From the NCBI RefSeq assembly GCF_000247815.1, contig NC_021683.1:5287521-5351520 (forward strand): a DNA stretch of 64,000 nt, in the 5' to 3' direction. The translations under genes and the position numbers were made by a program. Numbering within the stretch: position 1 is the stretch's first letter; the number at the start of each line of letters is the position of its first letter. The notes under the pieces were generated by a model that ran no database searches, had not been told where the DNA came from, and saw only the letters and a list, made by a program, of their open reading frames with translations. Source of the stretch: Ficedula albicollis. Its lineage: Eukaryota; Chordata; Aves; Passeriformes; Muscicapidae. Below, piece by piece: positions 1-16,288 of this stretch.

Positions 1-776
1 TCCTTTTGTCAAAACAAAAATATTTGTATTTACATGAATGTACATTACAAACATTTGAATTTAATTATATTTTTCTAATATTCTGAATGCAAGAAGTAGT
101 TAACTTTTTTTTTTTTTTTTTTTGCCAGTGTCAGGATGCCAGTACCATAAAATGTGCTGCAAAAACTATCTGAAAAATATATGGGTAAGAAGGAACAACA
201 AAAAGAGATTGGACTGATGAAAATGTACAGAGCCAAGAAAATGTACTAATGCTAAAAGTCAAATGAATGGACAAAGAAATGCTATTTACAACATAGCTGA
301 CCATCACAATCACTCCATTGATTTTTAAAAAAAATTAGCCCATTTCTTTCAATATTAGACCACATTTAAATTTTGCCATTATTTGAGCTGTCTCTCTCCA
401 AATATTTTAACTTTCAGAAGCAATTACTAAACAATGAGTTTATTGCTAAATTTTAATATTCAATCAAAAACCAGCCTAAAATAAAGCACCTATTTGTCAT
501 TCAGGAAATATTACAAAAAATGATGCAATTTTAATCTTTGGATAGTTATAACCACTGAACCTGGACACTGAAGGGAAGGAAGCCTGTTCAGTTCAGTGGC
601 TTTGGTGGTACCTTCACTTCAAATGTTTAGGCTTTTCAGAGTGACAAGGGTGTAATTCAGTGTCCCTTCCAAGCAGGAACATACTTATGATTTGTACCTT
701 GAAGCAAGTGACACTTGAGCCAGATAAAACACTTTATCAAGACTGTAACAAGAAATCAATTGGTTTTGGGTGTCCC
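1..776. other. AT-rich non-coding stretch, no gene seen
   Basis: No reading frame here resembles a protein and no repeat family is recognised. The only distinct element is a run of 19 T at 105-123. The sequence is AT-rich and CpG-poor. It could be intron or intergenic DNA on the left side of the CpG island. Confidence 0.6.
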
Positions 777-1236
777 AAAATATTCTCAGCAGTTTACCAT
801 GTAATGGGGAAGTTGGGCTTCTGGTAATGGTGATGCTGTAGGTAAACAAAACAGTCATGGGCATTGCAATGTTCCATATGCAGGTCTAAAGTGGAATTCC
901 TTAGTAAGACAATGAATACTGCCAGAGTTATCCAGGTCTGCTTTTGAACGTCACTCAGTAACTTTAATTACTGCCAGAGTTATCCAGGTCTGCTTTTGAA
1001 CCTCACTCAGTAACTTTAATTTAATAGAGAACTTTTAATTTAAAAAATATTCTCAGCAGTTTACCATGTAATGGGGAAGTTGGGCTTCTGGTAATGGTGA
1101 TGCTGTAGGTAAACAAAACAGTCATGGGCATTGCAATGTTCCATATGCAGGTCTAAAGTGGAATTCCTTAGTAAGACAATGAATACTGCCAGAGTTATCC
1201 AGGTCTGCTTTTGAACGTCACTCAGTAACTTTAATT
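777..1236. repeat. nested tandem duplication (267 bp period with internal 52 bp doublet)
   Basis: A 193-base block at 777-969 recurs at 1044-1236 with no difference that I could find by eye. Between the copies, the last 52 bases of the first copy (918-969) are repeated again at 970-1021 with one change (gaacg to gaacc), followed by a 22-base AT-rich spacer. The 267 bp period is therefore 193 + 52 + 22. Only the upstream copy carries the internal doublet. No mobile-element signature is present. Near-identity implies a recent event, or an assembly duplication, although the one internal mismatch argues against a pure assembly error for the 52-mer. Confidence 0.92.
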
Positions 1237-4200
1237 TAGAGAAGTCCCATGATGTGGGCAGAAGGGACCTCTGGTTAACTTTTTGTGACCACCTTTATAC
1301 CTCAATATATGCCTCAGATGATTGCCCAGTTTAGGATTGAAGAATACACTGCAAATTGAAGTCTGATTGAAGTCTGCACTGCACATCACACCACATTTGG
1401 AAAAGAGTCCTGAAAACTTTCATCAGGCAGCAAAAGTTCTGGATTTCTACCTACTGAAGGTAATACTGCTTGGCAGTTTCTTGATTTTGAGGACAGCTAT
1501 CTTCCAAACACTGATTTTGAGAACAGATCAATGATAATGTATTGATAAATAGCTGATTCTTCAAAATAGTTGTTAGTGTAGCTTTTCCACTAAAAAAAAT
1601 GGAAAGGTGTAACTTACAGACGACTGAATCTTAGAGTTTGTGAGTGCCAGCTAGTCTTACTGAAATCAGTATAGCATCCACAGCTTGCCAGTGTACCTGA
1701 GGAGTAGGTGCTTAACTGTTCTATATTCCCCAAATCCTACTTCAAGCTGCTGTTTTCTGTTTGTGAAGTCAGTCCTATTCCTTCACTACAGAACAGTTGT
1801 ATCAATCCAGAGGTTGATTTGAGAAATAATAACCTTTACTAAAATACACCATCTTCTTCTAAGTCACCTCTGTCTTAGAAAATACAGATGTGAAATAATT
1901 AAAAAATAGATTTCTGCTTTTCAGTTCAGTAGGTAGGTTTAAGTATGCATCTCTGCTAAAAAGTGACTCCATTGAAAGAGATGCAAGATGGAAAGCACAA
2001 CACTCAAAAACTTCCATTTCCAAAGCAAAGATGATTTTCTAAATCCTGCATCTCAAGCCAAACCTTGTATCCAAAAGTTCAACCCTGCTCTCTCCCATCT
2101 GCATGTCTCCACATGTCATAGGGATTCAGCAGCCCAAACAGTGCCATTATTATCTTCAAGTTTTGACTTTGCTGGTACCTGAGTGCAGGTATAAATGGGA
2201 AATGTTGCAGTTATCTGAAAGTGTGTTATCTATCTGGTGGATCATGTGAGCTGAAGTAAACTGCAGCTCATTCTTATCCTGCTGCATAAACAGACTAAGA
2301 TTGAATTGAAACGTGTCACTGTGGTGGACATGCTCCTGGGCACGGGCATTGCATCATTTCAGTGAGAAGATGCCATTTTTAAAAATGTCACTTCTGCTCT
2401 TTAATGCAGTAACTATTGAGCTTTAAAGACTGGTTATATTATTCAGATCCAGAAACATGTACATTACAACTCAAAGGTGTTGTAATACAATCTGACACAA
2501 TGGTAAAATACCACTTTAGATTTCAACTTCATCACTCCTGAAAGTCTAATGGTGTTCATTGCCTACAACCCCCCAAAAATATAAAAAAATCCCCATCGAG
2601 ATGCATTTAAAGAGCATCTCTGTGTAACTGATAACTGGTTCACATATTCATTGGTAAAAGAGGTTTTTATTGCAGTAAAAAGGATGCTCTGGGCTAGGAA
2701 AAAGAAGTTAGGAGCACTGTTCATATGGAATTTTTTTCCCCCTCTAAAGCCATGTCATGGACTTAGAATACCAGAGTCTGTGAGATACCTGTCTGGGTTT
2801 AGGTCATGTACATGGGATTGTCCGTGGAAAATGAAAAACACTACTTCAAGTTACTGACAAATTTAATGTGAAATCAACAAACTTGGTATTTAAGAGTAAA
2901 TACGTTTCCCTTCTGTCTGTTCCCAAAATGAACGAGTATTTCCTGTCAATGCATCCAACAGTGTATTGCGAAACACAAGGCAAACCAGGGCAGCCTTACT
3001 GAAGGCTATTCTGAAGACCCTTTTTGACAGTCCTTTATTTTCAGATTATTATTGCTAAGGAAACATGCACCATAGGTCTTTAATATTTAACAGGTTACCT
3101 CTTAAGAGGAAAAGCAAGGGAAAAAAAGGAATATTCCATGGCACTTTCACCCACTCATAAAAGCTTGAAATCATAAGCACACGGAAGTCAACCAAAGCCA
3201 AACCAGTATTTCATATAGCCTGAGAATTACACTAAAACATACACAACATTCTTTACTGGTAAAGGAAAAAAATGTACTTAAAACCATCAAAACTAACACC
3301 TACATTTTACCATATAATGGAATAATTATCTTTAGCTGTAAAATGTCTTGGTTCTAACAGACAGGTCTAGAACCGACTACCAGTAAACACAGAACTCCTA
3401 ATGGGTGTTCTTTTGCTTCTAGAATAAATCAGTGCCTATTTCACAGCCCTAACCTAAATATAATAGAAGGTATTTCAGCTGATTAAAAGCCCATTCTAAC
3501 TGGAAAAAGGCACCTACCTAACCAAACACTGAGGTTATTTTGTCTGTGATCTTATTTTGCTTCAATATAAAGGCAGTAATTGAATTTATCTTTAAGTTTA
3601 AAAGGTTGAAAAGCCTTTTAAAATAACATGACAGGAGAAAATGAATGAATGACAGGATAAATATGCACATCTATTTCCAAAACTTCAAAATTTATAAAAG
3701 TTTCTTGGGTGTCACCAAGTATGATGAGTTCATGTAGGCAATATACACACTGTACTTTTTCCATGTGTTTTATCAGGGTTTCTATATCATTATTAGCTTT
3801 AAAAATAATTTTCCAGCCAGCATTAGACTCTCCACACCGCAGTTAATTGTTGGTCTTACTTGATGAAGTTCAGTAAGAATCCTTGAAGGATCTGGATATT
3901 ATGAAGGAGTGAAAAGGCAATTAGGAGTGCACTATAACTTTGGAATGTCACCGTAACACCCAATCTGTCTATTTACACCCACAGTCCCAAATTATTTCAA
4001 GGTAAAATCCTGAAACTGTTTAATAGTCATCCTGTGATCCACATAACATTTTACTTGTTCAAGAACTTGGACTTTTCTGAGGGCACAAAGCACCTCATCT
4101 TACATGCAAACTGGTGTGGGACATCCCAGCTCTGAGAGCTTCTTTCTAATAAATCCCATGGATGCAGTTGCTTTTTGGGAAGGGGGAAAAGCAGGGAGGC

Positions 4201-5058
4201 AAAACTAAGTCATCTTTTAAATGAAGCCATCTACACAATTGCTGTCTATTAGACATACAAACTCTTCAGCTTTCCAGACATTTCTTCTGACCTCTGTCAT
4301 GGAGAACTTCCCAGTGAAGACGCAAAATGCAAAATGCAAATGGATTGATAACTGAAGCCCTGCACATACTTTTTGCCTCATGTAGATGAAGATTTTACAC
4401 CATGACCAGTTGAGGTCATTTTCCAAACAGCTCACACAAGAAAGGAAGAGCCACACTTCTTCCACCTGCCTGTTCTGGTGGAGACAATTCTTCCATATTG
4501 TACAATGATAAGCAAAAGTGTTTCGAATGGAGTAACAAAGAAAGGAAGTGATTCAGAGGCTTTGAACCACACTACCAAAAATTCACATTCATCCATGCAA
4601 ATGCCTGCAGAGAGATTAACACTGCCTGCAAACTGGGCTGTGAGTCTGCTCCCTCACAGACCCACCAGGTGACTATTCGAGCAGCCTTGATGTCACACAG
4701 GGACACTGCCCACATCCAACTACCAATGTCATCATCTTACGATACAAGGATCATAAAACAGCAGCATTTTTTAACAATGAGTCAGAGCTAAACTAGCACG
4801 GCTACCATTAGCCTAAGACATACTAGCTTTATTTCTTTCTAGAGCTAATCTAAACGTCTAAAGAAAACTCAAACAACACCAGGCAAAGGTCTTCTACGCA
4901 TCCCAGAAATTACTAATCCTAAAATTGTATTGCTAACTTTTTTGGGTCAAAGTTGTTCTTCACAGAACTCCCACTGGCTATTCTGGAGTCACAACAGCAA
5001 TACAGCTGACATACAATATCCTTAAAATTACAAAGTTAAATGACAGATACTGCAAAAT
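1237..5058. other. AT-rich non-coding stretch, no gene seen
   Basis: Only short open frames are present (82 codons or fewer), and none resembles a known family. Content is AT-rich with no recognisable CR1, LTR or SINE. If the CpG island at 6-9 kb drives a minus-strand gene, this would be the start of its first intron; otherwise it is intergenic. Small local slippage repeats occur, for example the 11-base ttgaagtctg-type doublet near 1357-1378, but nothing larger. Confidence 0.55.
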
Positions 5059-5564
<506 letters not shown>

Positions 5565-6224
5565 AAAGGTCAATGACACTATTCAGATCATCATGTACTT
5601 CCGATAATTTAACACCACATAGGAGAGTTTAAGTGCTGTTCACTTCAGAGGAGGTCTGTGTCACACACAGTAAAACACCATCCTAACAGATCAATGTCAT
5701 CCCTTAGCTATGACCTCTGCTAAAGACTTTGAAAGACAAAGTGAAAACTGTGTACGTGAAACCTGTCAGATCCTGCACTTCTTGCACTTGAGACCCTAGA
5801 GCTGATCATCAAGATCATCAAATGAAAAATAAGTCCAACCACGTCCAACCAACCACAGCAGCAGTTCACACCCAAGCACACCCTGATGGTTGAGCAGTAC
5901 CTATCACTGGCACACAGCTCCACCTGGAAGGTGGCGGTCTCTATCCTAGCTCTTAAACTCTGCACTCCAGAGAACCCCAATACAAATGGCCATTCCACCA
6001 GGAAACGTGGAGCTGAGGAGGTGCTCCGGACCAAGAAGTGTGGGACATCCAGTCGCGTTTGGTGTTTTTAACATTTCCATCCTGGTTCCACTTACTGGAA
6101 CTGGATATTTCAAATACCCATGTCCAGTCTGTCTTATTTTTCATTTCAGCCTTCTCCCTTTTTCTTCCCTGGCGTGGCAAGAGTGGCTAGACTCGTTCTC
6201 AGTTGGGGCATTAGAAGTGGGCGC
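5565..6224. other. left shoulder of the CpG island, no gene seen
   Basis: The sequence is of ordinary composition up to about 6000 and then gains CpG dinucleotides (for example around 6050). There are short open frames on both strands but no recognisable protein and no mobile element. A small CCAACC-type repetition lies at 5836-5856. This segment lies between poly-C tract 1 and the GC-rich island core and may be promoter flank. Confidence 0.5.
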
Positions 6225-6317
6225 TGGACGTCAAAATCCGGCTGGGTCTCGCCCACTGCCCGCCGGCTCATTTTTCCCTGCCTGCCTCCGACCCGGCGGC
6301 CGGGCGCCGTCGCCCGA

Positions 6318-6704
<387 letters not shown>

Positions 6705-6870
6705 CCCCCGCAGCACCCCGGGCAGGAGGTGAAGCAACCTGGCGCCGGCTTCTGCACTTTGCACAGCGGGCGCAGAGCCGCCTCCATCCCTGCGCCTCCC
6801 GGCAGCGCTAAGGCGCATTTTTTCGCACTAATCTGCACATTCAGCACGTCCAGAGCGCCTATGACTTTAC

Positions 6871-8459
<1,589 letters not shown>

Positions 8460-8628
8460 CGCCCGGGGAGCGGCGGCCCGGGCAGCGCGGCGGGGCTGGA
8501 AACACCTCTCGCCCCCGCTCCCCGCCGGGCACGGCGATGCCTCTCCCGCTGCCCCTCAGCCATTTTGCAGGTTCGCCAGCCCACTCGGGGACATGAAAGC
8601 CAGCGGCCTCCCGCCACCTGCCCTTCAC

Positions 8629-8694
8629 GTGGAGGTGGTAGCCGGAATTTTGAAGCGGCTGGGGGATGCGCGGCGACACGAAGCCGTCGGCCAT
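8629..8694 (-). other. possible minus-strand coding start in CpG island (22 codons, unnamed)
   Basis: On the minus strand an ATG at 8694 sits in a strong Kozak context (GCGATGG) and opens a frame starting MADGFVSPRIPQPLQ. The peptide has ordinary amino-acid composition, unlike the Arg/Gly/Pro-rich readings of the surrounding GC-rich DNA. After 22 codons the sequence CAC|GTGAAG offers a weak donor at 8629. Without a splice the frame stays open to the poly-C edge at 8459. A further minus-strand ATG in good context lies at 8563 (AAAATGG). I do not recognise the peptide and cannot exclude a chance frame. Confidence 0.2.
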
Positions 8695-8955
8695 CGCCAC
8701 TTTAGAGCCGTCCGTGTCGTTTCTCGGAGGAAAAAGGCCTCCCCATGGCCGCTGGCATGCCCGCGGTGCTTGCCGAGAGACGGGGAACGTGTGAAGGTGA
8801 TGCCGAGTGTCCGGGCTGCGCCTCGACTGAGCACCGCCTTGGCCGGCCACCAGTGCAGAGCTCCTGGTGCCCGGCCTGACGAGCTTCCCTCACGGGCACC
8901 CGGCCGCGGTGACCCGGGTCCCCACACACTCAAGAGCGGTCTGGACACAATCCCG

Positions 8956-11011
8956 TGCCACGGGCTCTAGGATGATGGTTAATGAAAGTCGCTGGTATTG
9001 AGCGCTGAATTATTTCCAAAATTTCATTTATGACCAAAAATCCTGGTGTGGTTCAAGCGGTGTAAAGCTAAAGACTCTTCTGGTTGAGAGTATTCCTTTT
9101 AAAAATATCAATATTGGGTATTTTGGACATTGTCACTTTTTATGATCAAAGTAGGAAATCGCACATGCACATCCAGCTCTTGCTTGACCCCGTCTCCTGA
9201 ACTGTGAATATTACCTCTGGTGATTATGAACTTGCCAGCTAACCAGTTTAGTATTGACTGAGAGTTCAATAAAAACTATCTAATGATAGTTTGGAGCTCA
9301 AAGACATTTATGGTTTGTGTGGTCTACAGCGGTGTGTGATGATACTGGACTTCCAAGGACAAGACATTCTGCTTCTATGAAACATAACTATTTTTTGTCC
9401 TGACTGTGGTAAGTGAAGAGTTGTCCTCTGCTTTCCAATTCACCAGCAATATTTGGATTGTTGGATTTGATGTTTCAAGGGTAAAATGTTGGAAAGATTA
9501 AGAAATACTATAAACTACCCATGTGTAGTAATTCCAATAATTAATGCAGCAAATACTTCTTAATTACTAAGCAATGCATTACTTAATAATCACACCTCAT
9601 GGTTAAATCAATTATTTGGTCTTATTGTAAAGTGACCTTTATTGTTTACAGTAGCAAATCAGCTCATTGAGCCAAATATAAGAATATATCTATCGATAAG
9701 TAGGTGTTTTAATACATCTCTTCAATGGCTGCTTTATTACAACTACATTTTGCATCTTTCCATAGCAGTAAACAAAATGGCAGTCAGAGCCAGTGAGTCA
9801 TTTTTCAGATGCATACTAAAATATTCCTTCTCTGAAACTCATTGACTTCCTTCATAGTGCCAACTCTTTCCAAAGGTGTCTTGAATGAATTTTAAAAAGT
9901 CCCTTCCCAAGCTGTAGAAGAGTATAAGTCTTTTATTTTGAGACAGGTCTAGAAATCAGACTGTTCTTTCCTGGCTTTGCTGTTCCTGTGTTCCCAGACG
10001 GATGAAATGAGACCAGCTCACCCTGTGCCATATTGGAAAAAGGCTCCATGACCTGATCTATACTTTGGACAATTTCATTTACATTGTACAGTGTTTACAG
10101 TAACATTGTCAATGTGGTTGCTGTGAGATTTACAACCCAAACAAATAGTAGCTTGGAAGTTTTGAAAGGATGAATGCTTTAGTGAATACTTTGAAGAGGG
10201 GAAACATCTTTTTCCTGATTACTCATTCCTCATTTCAGAGTGCACAGTCCCTTGGGATGAGGTGGTTTGTGAGTCAATAGTGAGGAGCATCAAGAGGATT
10301 TTTGCGATTCTCAAACCCAGGAAAAATTGGTTATGGTTTTGGTGTATTTCACTTTGAGTTAGCAGAAGACAAAATTTTAAGTTTTAAAAAATTCAAGCGA
10401 CCTTCATTTGCCCAGCAGGTCTTTATTGTAACTAGACAGGGCAGGTGGTGTCCCTCTGAGTCTTGTGTAAAAACTGGAAATGCTTGAATTTATGATAATT
10501 TTTTTAGGGTTTCTGATAATAGATTTTCTAAGAGTGCATCTTTTCCAATTTTATTTGCCTTTCAGTGGTAATATCTATGAAATGAAATTGCAGCAAAATC
10601 CAGATTGTTGTACAAATTTCAAATTCTAAACTTAATGGTTTTGCTAAGTATGTGATTATTCATTACTCTTATTGTTTTGCTGCCTTCTCTTATTTCCCAT
10701 CCCAAGAGAGTAATGCAGGCAAGGGAGGCATTCCAAGCACGATACATCACATTTGAACACTTCTTTGGATTTGATGGATGCTCTGGTTTCCACTACTTTA
10801 TTTGAAGGAATTATCTCTCAGTCGGAGTAAACTGAAATGCAAAACTATTCCATTCCAGAAAGCAAAAATACTGCTGTCATAGCTGGGCTATTGATTTGTT
10901 ATTGACTGTTTAGTCAATCAGTCCGGGGCTATACAAATATGTAAGAACTATATAGTCACTGACACAGTTCCCCCAAGGAGTGCTGATGAGTATTTGCAAA
11001 CACCTTGTATG
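8956..11011. other. AT-rich non-coding stretch right of the CpG island
   Basis: Composition switches abruptly from CpG island to AT-rich DNA at about 8960. No coding frame above 67 codons and no known repeat family is seen. This would be proximal intron 1 if the island promotes rightward transcription, or upstream flank if it promotes leftward transcription. Confidence 0.55.
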
Positions 11012-11169
11012 AAAAATTGCCATAGGGGGAGGAACAAAAATGACGGGCAAGAATAATTAATCAATGGAGAAAATGAGAGAAATCCTGTGGAAAAATTGCC
11101 ATAGGGGGAGGAACAAAAATGAAGGGCAAGAATAATTAATCAATGGAGAAATTGAGAGAAATCCTGTGG
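11012..11169. repeat. tandem doublet, 79 bp unit x2
   Basis: Bases 11012-11090 are repeated head-to-tail at 11091-11169 with two substitutions (tgacggg/tgaaggg and gaaaatg/gaaattg). There is no third copy and no mobile-element hallmark. It is one member of the set of 52-83 bp doublets in this window. Confidence 0.95.
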
Positions 11170-14100
11170 TAAGGTATGAAAATTATATGAGAGAAGGAGG
11201 GAAAACAAGGCATGAGTGAAGGATAAGGAACCAAAGGCGAATTCGAGGAGAAGGTTGCAAAGCCTTAGTTGTGTGAAAAAATGGGGGAGGGAAAGGAATA
11301 TTTTAGCAGCAGTGGCTGAAACAAAATCAGGGAACAAGGTAGCAACATGTCTGTCGCCAGCCTAAGAAGGGAGGACGATGAGAACATGGAAAAACCAGTG
11401 AGTGAAAACGAAAAAAAGTGTCTTAGTGGGTTCATAGAGTAGCAGATGACAGGAAATAGAGAAATTGCTTATGGCATCGCTGTCCTGGATGGTGATAGGC
11501 AGGATCAGGGATTTCCCAGGGCTTGGGGCTGTGATGGCTCCTGTTAGGGCTGAGGAAGCACTAGGATACCACAGGAGGCTTGTCACAAAAATTATCCAAA
11601 ATGTGAAGTCAAAAAGGAACTGCAAAACGAGAGAAGGGTGTCCTTGGCATACAGAGAGTATCTGAAAATTGGAAGTTAGATGAACATGACAAAATTAAGA
11701 AAGCAGCATGTTTTTTTAAGTAATTGATTTGCATTATTTTGTTATAAGAAGTAGGCTTGGGAAAGGCACAGTGTTCTTTGCCCTGTGCCATGCTGTCTTT
11801 GGAAGCAAACAAGTAGTAGTATCATTTGATTCTGATGCTAAATTAATATCTTCCTCCAAACCCATCTTTGGATCTTATAACATACAATTTCTTATCGTCG
11901 AGAGGAAGCATTTGAAATTAGAGCTGGAATACCAGAGTATAACGAAACAAACAGTAATATATGGAAAAAAACCAAAGTGATGTTTATTTGTTGCAGTACA
12001 TCGTATGCTGTGGAACAGAACTTTTCTACAGTTGATAGTACATTTTAATGGCTGCTGTTCTGAAAAGTGACTTTACCTCTTTCAACTTTATGAGCGTATT
12101 CTGTTCTTTTTAATATGGCCAATACCATTTTGCTTAAATTGGGAAAGGGGAGAAAAGAAACTTTGACCAAGGGTAAAATGGCGATAACTTCGTCTTTCTC
12201 TGAACACATTGAGTACCTCCTGTATAGCGCCAAAAATAGAATCTTTCCTCATTCTTCTCCCTCTTGTTTGCAAATACCTTTTTTCCCACTTGACATGTTG
12301 TCAGAGGTAATAAGAAGGTGCCAAAACATTCCTGTTGGACAGTTTGCTGACTTTCCAACTAAGGTGAAAAAAAGACAAAGTGTAGATCATGTGTGTAGAA
12401 GTCAGTCTCATTTGGGAGCTCTTGTGTACACAGAACCTTCAAAATTGCTGGCTCAGCAGTTGAATTTCAACTGATTTAGAAAATCATGATGTATATCTAA
12501 CGGGAGAAAATGGCACACATTGTTTTCCTATATTCCTGTATACCTTGAACATCAGGAAAGAGTGCAGTATTAGAGATTTTAGGTTATGGCCTTATTTTTC
12601 ATGTGGGTTGAAACTGAAGTGTGACATGGAGCTCCGATGGCTTCTTCTGTTAAGCAACAAATAATGTGTGAACACCTAAATATGTTATAAGCCAGTAATT
12701 ATGGATTTGAAACTTGAAATTAAAGGTGGTTGGGATATATTTTAATAGTGCTATCTGGGCAAGATGTATTAAAAGTGTTATAAAGAATCCATAAATAGCA
12801 AGACTATAGGAAACAGATTAATCCAAGTTATTCTCTTAAGGGAAGACATCTGATGTGTTCAGTGTGCTTTACACATAGAGTGCATGTGATATTCAGAGTG
12901 ATCACAATGTATTACAGCACATTAGTAAGCTAATTTTTTAAGCTGATTTTTCTTCCTGATTCTTTGCTCTATAAAAATTGCACTAAACTAATGATATCCA
13001 GCCTACGAATATGCAGGGTTTTAGGATCTAGGTGTATAAATTGTATACGTTAAGCAATACTGTGTTTTGTGACATGGACTCTGCTTGTAACTCTGCATTT
13101 GCCTTGCACAAACCTTCTGTGCATAGTAGGCTGTTCACAAGCGTTGCCCAAGAAAAGGAAAATCACTGCATGATTTAATAATAACTCTGAAACTATGCAA
13201 CGACACATAACATTTCAGAAAGCTAAAGAAATTATTCCTTACTAATGAGAAAAAGTATGGAGCTGGATCCATCCAAGAAAAGGATTACATAATGTCGTTA
13301 TTTGTGAGGATGGAGAGTCTGAAGCCACAAAGTACCTTAAAGTTAGTTTTTCTGGGCTTACAAGAAAAGACTCCATGATGCATTGAAGGTGTTTCAAAAT
13401 ACATACAATTACAAGAAAATATAGAATATTGGTGGCTGGAGACAATCTCTGTTGCTTGTCTTCTCCAACCCTGCAGCTCAGCCCTGAGTCACCTCGAGTG
13501 CATTTGCTCCTGTCTGTCTCCACTTGGGTTTTGAGAATAGCTGCATAGCCAGGGATGAAACCCATACACCAACTCTGAGGCCCTTTCTCCATCAGTTAGT
13601 TGGCATATCTGTGGCCTTGTTTCTGATGACATTCTTTAAGGAGAAACTTCTTTTTGTGCTTATAGGATTCTTGGGTCTTTGTACATTATGTTAGATTTCG
13701 CTCGGGAAGATGAATATATGTTGTATTTGAATACCACAGCACAGCCTAAAATATTATTATGAGCTAGTCAAGGATTAGCTACTCTTTGCCTGCAAAGCTA
13801 AAATAAGAGCTTTTTGATACTGGCAAAATGGGTGAAACCGAATGTAGTCCAGGGAGAAGCAGCATTCATTTGTCTGCTGGTCATTCAGAAATTCTTTCTG
13901 TGCCAAGTTAGTTAGAGTTTCTAATGGCACACTTTATGAAAGATGAATGTTTTCACAGGAGTTTTTTTGGGTTTTTTTAGGAGTGTGGAAACTAAATTTT
14001 AAAGGAATATTTTTCTTTTTTTGTTTATTTTACTAAGATGTTTTATGTTTTGAAATAATATATGTTTAATGATGCCCTATCATACAGTTTGCACTTTAAA

Positions 14101-15950
14101 AATGTGCAAATAATTTAAATGTATCGCACATGTTAATTATTTTTTATTATAGATGCCTTTAAATACAAGCTAGTGGAAGTCTCCATTTACATCCTGGAGT
14201 GCTGCTGGTGGTTTGGTAGTGTCTCTAAGAAGAGAATTATACCCACTGTGAATGAATATGCAACAGGCTCTGCATTACACTACATACTTAGCTATTTTAA
14301 TCATTAGGACTGCTTTTTAGGGTAAGGGCTATAAACTTGGTCTTCTGGGACTTAGTATTTGCATTAAATTTATTTGGAGGAAGAGGACCCTTCCAAAGTG
14401 TTACTCACATAATTTTTCATAATGAACTTGGAAACTGGGAAGATGTTGTTCTTAGATATTATTCTGAGTTTTTATATTCTTTTTTTTTATTTTTAGACAT
14501 TAAATATTCTCAACTTCAGAATTGTCAAGAATTTAACTCTTTTTAGTTGTTGCTAGAGTAATTTTTAAAAATTGTAAATCCATTTGTAATACTGATTTCC
14601 AAATAACAAATCACTTAACTTTTCTTTAGTGCCTCTACCTGTCAGTACAGATGAGATGGCAGCCAGCCCACTTGTGGGAGGCATGAACTGGTCCACAGCA
14701 TCCATAATAGTCTTTCTTAAACCAAGATGGACTGTCTTAGAGTGAGAGAACTCAATGAAAAAAAGCCTAGTTTTAATTTGAAAGACTAATTCATTTATCA
14801 GTGTGAATTGAGGGTAATTATTGAAAAATCAGGGAACATAAAACCTGAGGAGATACAACAGTGAGATCTGTACCTTTGCATTCAACGCAAAATTTCCTGA
14901 TGGTCTTGTCAGAACAAAGCAGGCTGGAGTGTATTAAAACTCAAAACCTGAAATCTGAACTTCCAATGAATTTAAGTAATGATGTCAACATAGCAACACC
15001 AATTCACCTTCCCTGAAATTCCAACCTGGACTCTTTAACTGGAAATATTGTTGGCAGGAACCAAGGATTACTCTCAACTTAGCACTCACCACTTTGTCTT
15101 ACTCAGTGTTGTTCCAGTTCTATAACAGTGCATTAACTTTGCTTCTTCATCTGCTCTCTTGGAGACATGTTACTTCTAGTTCAGAGTCCCCTGAAAGCAG
15201 AAGTTGGGACTTTGTTCAGCCTGGCATTCTGGTCAGTTGTAGTTGTACTTCTCAGTGTTTGCTGTGTTCCCTCTGTTGTTAACCAGTTACACCAAACCAA
15301 AAATGGAAATAAGAGCTGTTTTGTTTATTTGGGAGTTTGTGCAACTTAGTGTATATGATACAGATAATTTTTCATTCAAGACAGTGCATAATATTGGTGC
15401 TGATATAATCACATGACAGTCTTGGTGTGTTTTTTGTTATTTTGAGCAGCCTCTCAGTTACACACTCTTTTGTGCACAAACCAGTCCATTCTCATTCTAA
15501 TTCTGGGTAGTGAAACATATAATTTTCTGTTCTAGTTTTAATAACACAATTTCAGAGCATGTGTCAACTAAGTATCCCCGTGAAAACGGCTACTCAATTC
15601 CTTATTGGTGTTTTGATCGTTTTTGCTGTTTAATGCAGAAATCTTTGACACGTGTTCTCCACCCTGTTCATCCCTGAACTGAATTTGGTTTCTGATGTAG
15701 CAGTAAATGCACAGGTCTCAGGTGAGCACCTGGCTTCACTGCAAACTTTAAATTGATGTGGAGACTGGGACCTCACATCTGATTTCACTATCCTGGGTAG
15801 GGAGAGTTTTCAACCCTGCCAGCCCTGTTGGTGCAGAGCAGGACAATGTGCCTGTGCTGAGGGTGTGCTGTAGCAGCAGTCAGGTCATTAAAATGGGTGG
15901 GGTGATTGAGTACCTCACAGAAGAAGGGGCTGAGGGACAAAGTTTTATTT
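11170..15950. other. AT-rich non-coding stretch, no gene seen
   Basis: Several short open frames occur, the longest 119 codons at 12115-12474 on the plus strand, but none has recognisable domains or a supporting start and splice context. No CR1, LTR or SINE was identified. Short A/T runs are scattered (for example near 14481-14490). Confidence 0.5.
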
Positions 15951-16288
15951 AGTCCAGAGTAGAGAAGGCTGAGGTGGATCTAATAGTGGATCTGATAGAC
16001 CTTTCCGAGCAATGCATAGCAAAAGGATGTGGTGCAATGATCACAAGTTGTAAGTGAGGAAAATATGACGGGACAGAAGGAAAAAAAATCATAATGAGAG
16101 AGATTAAGTGCTGGAACAGATGCCTAGAGAGTTTGTGGGTTCTCCATCTTCAGACATTTTCAAGACACAGCTGGACAAGGCCTTAGACTGCCTTATCTAA
16201 CTTTGAAATGAACCCTTTGAAAAAAAAGATGGACTGGATGACCTCCAGAGGTCTTTTTCATGCTCAGCTATTTTGTAATTTTATGAAA
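15951..16288 (+). mobile_element. CR1 LINE 3' fragment
   Basis: The block follows the avian CR1 3' region in order: an 'agagaaggctgagg' block, then 'gctggaacagatgcctagag', 'tctccatcttcagac', 'acagctggacaaggcc', and 'gactggatgacctccagagg' followed by a degenerate ATTTTATGA-type tail at about 16275-16286. It is 5'-truncated and carries many substitutions and at least one internal deletion near 15985-16020, so it is an old, dead copy. No reverse-transcriptase frame remains. Confidence 0.88.

Noticed and set aside
12115..12474. 119-codon plus-strand frame
   Set aside because: Overlapped by comparable frames on the other strand, with no domain and no splice or promoter context.
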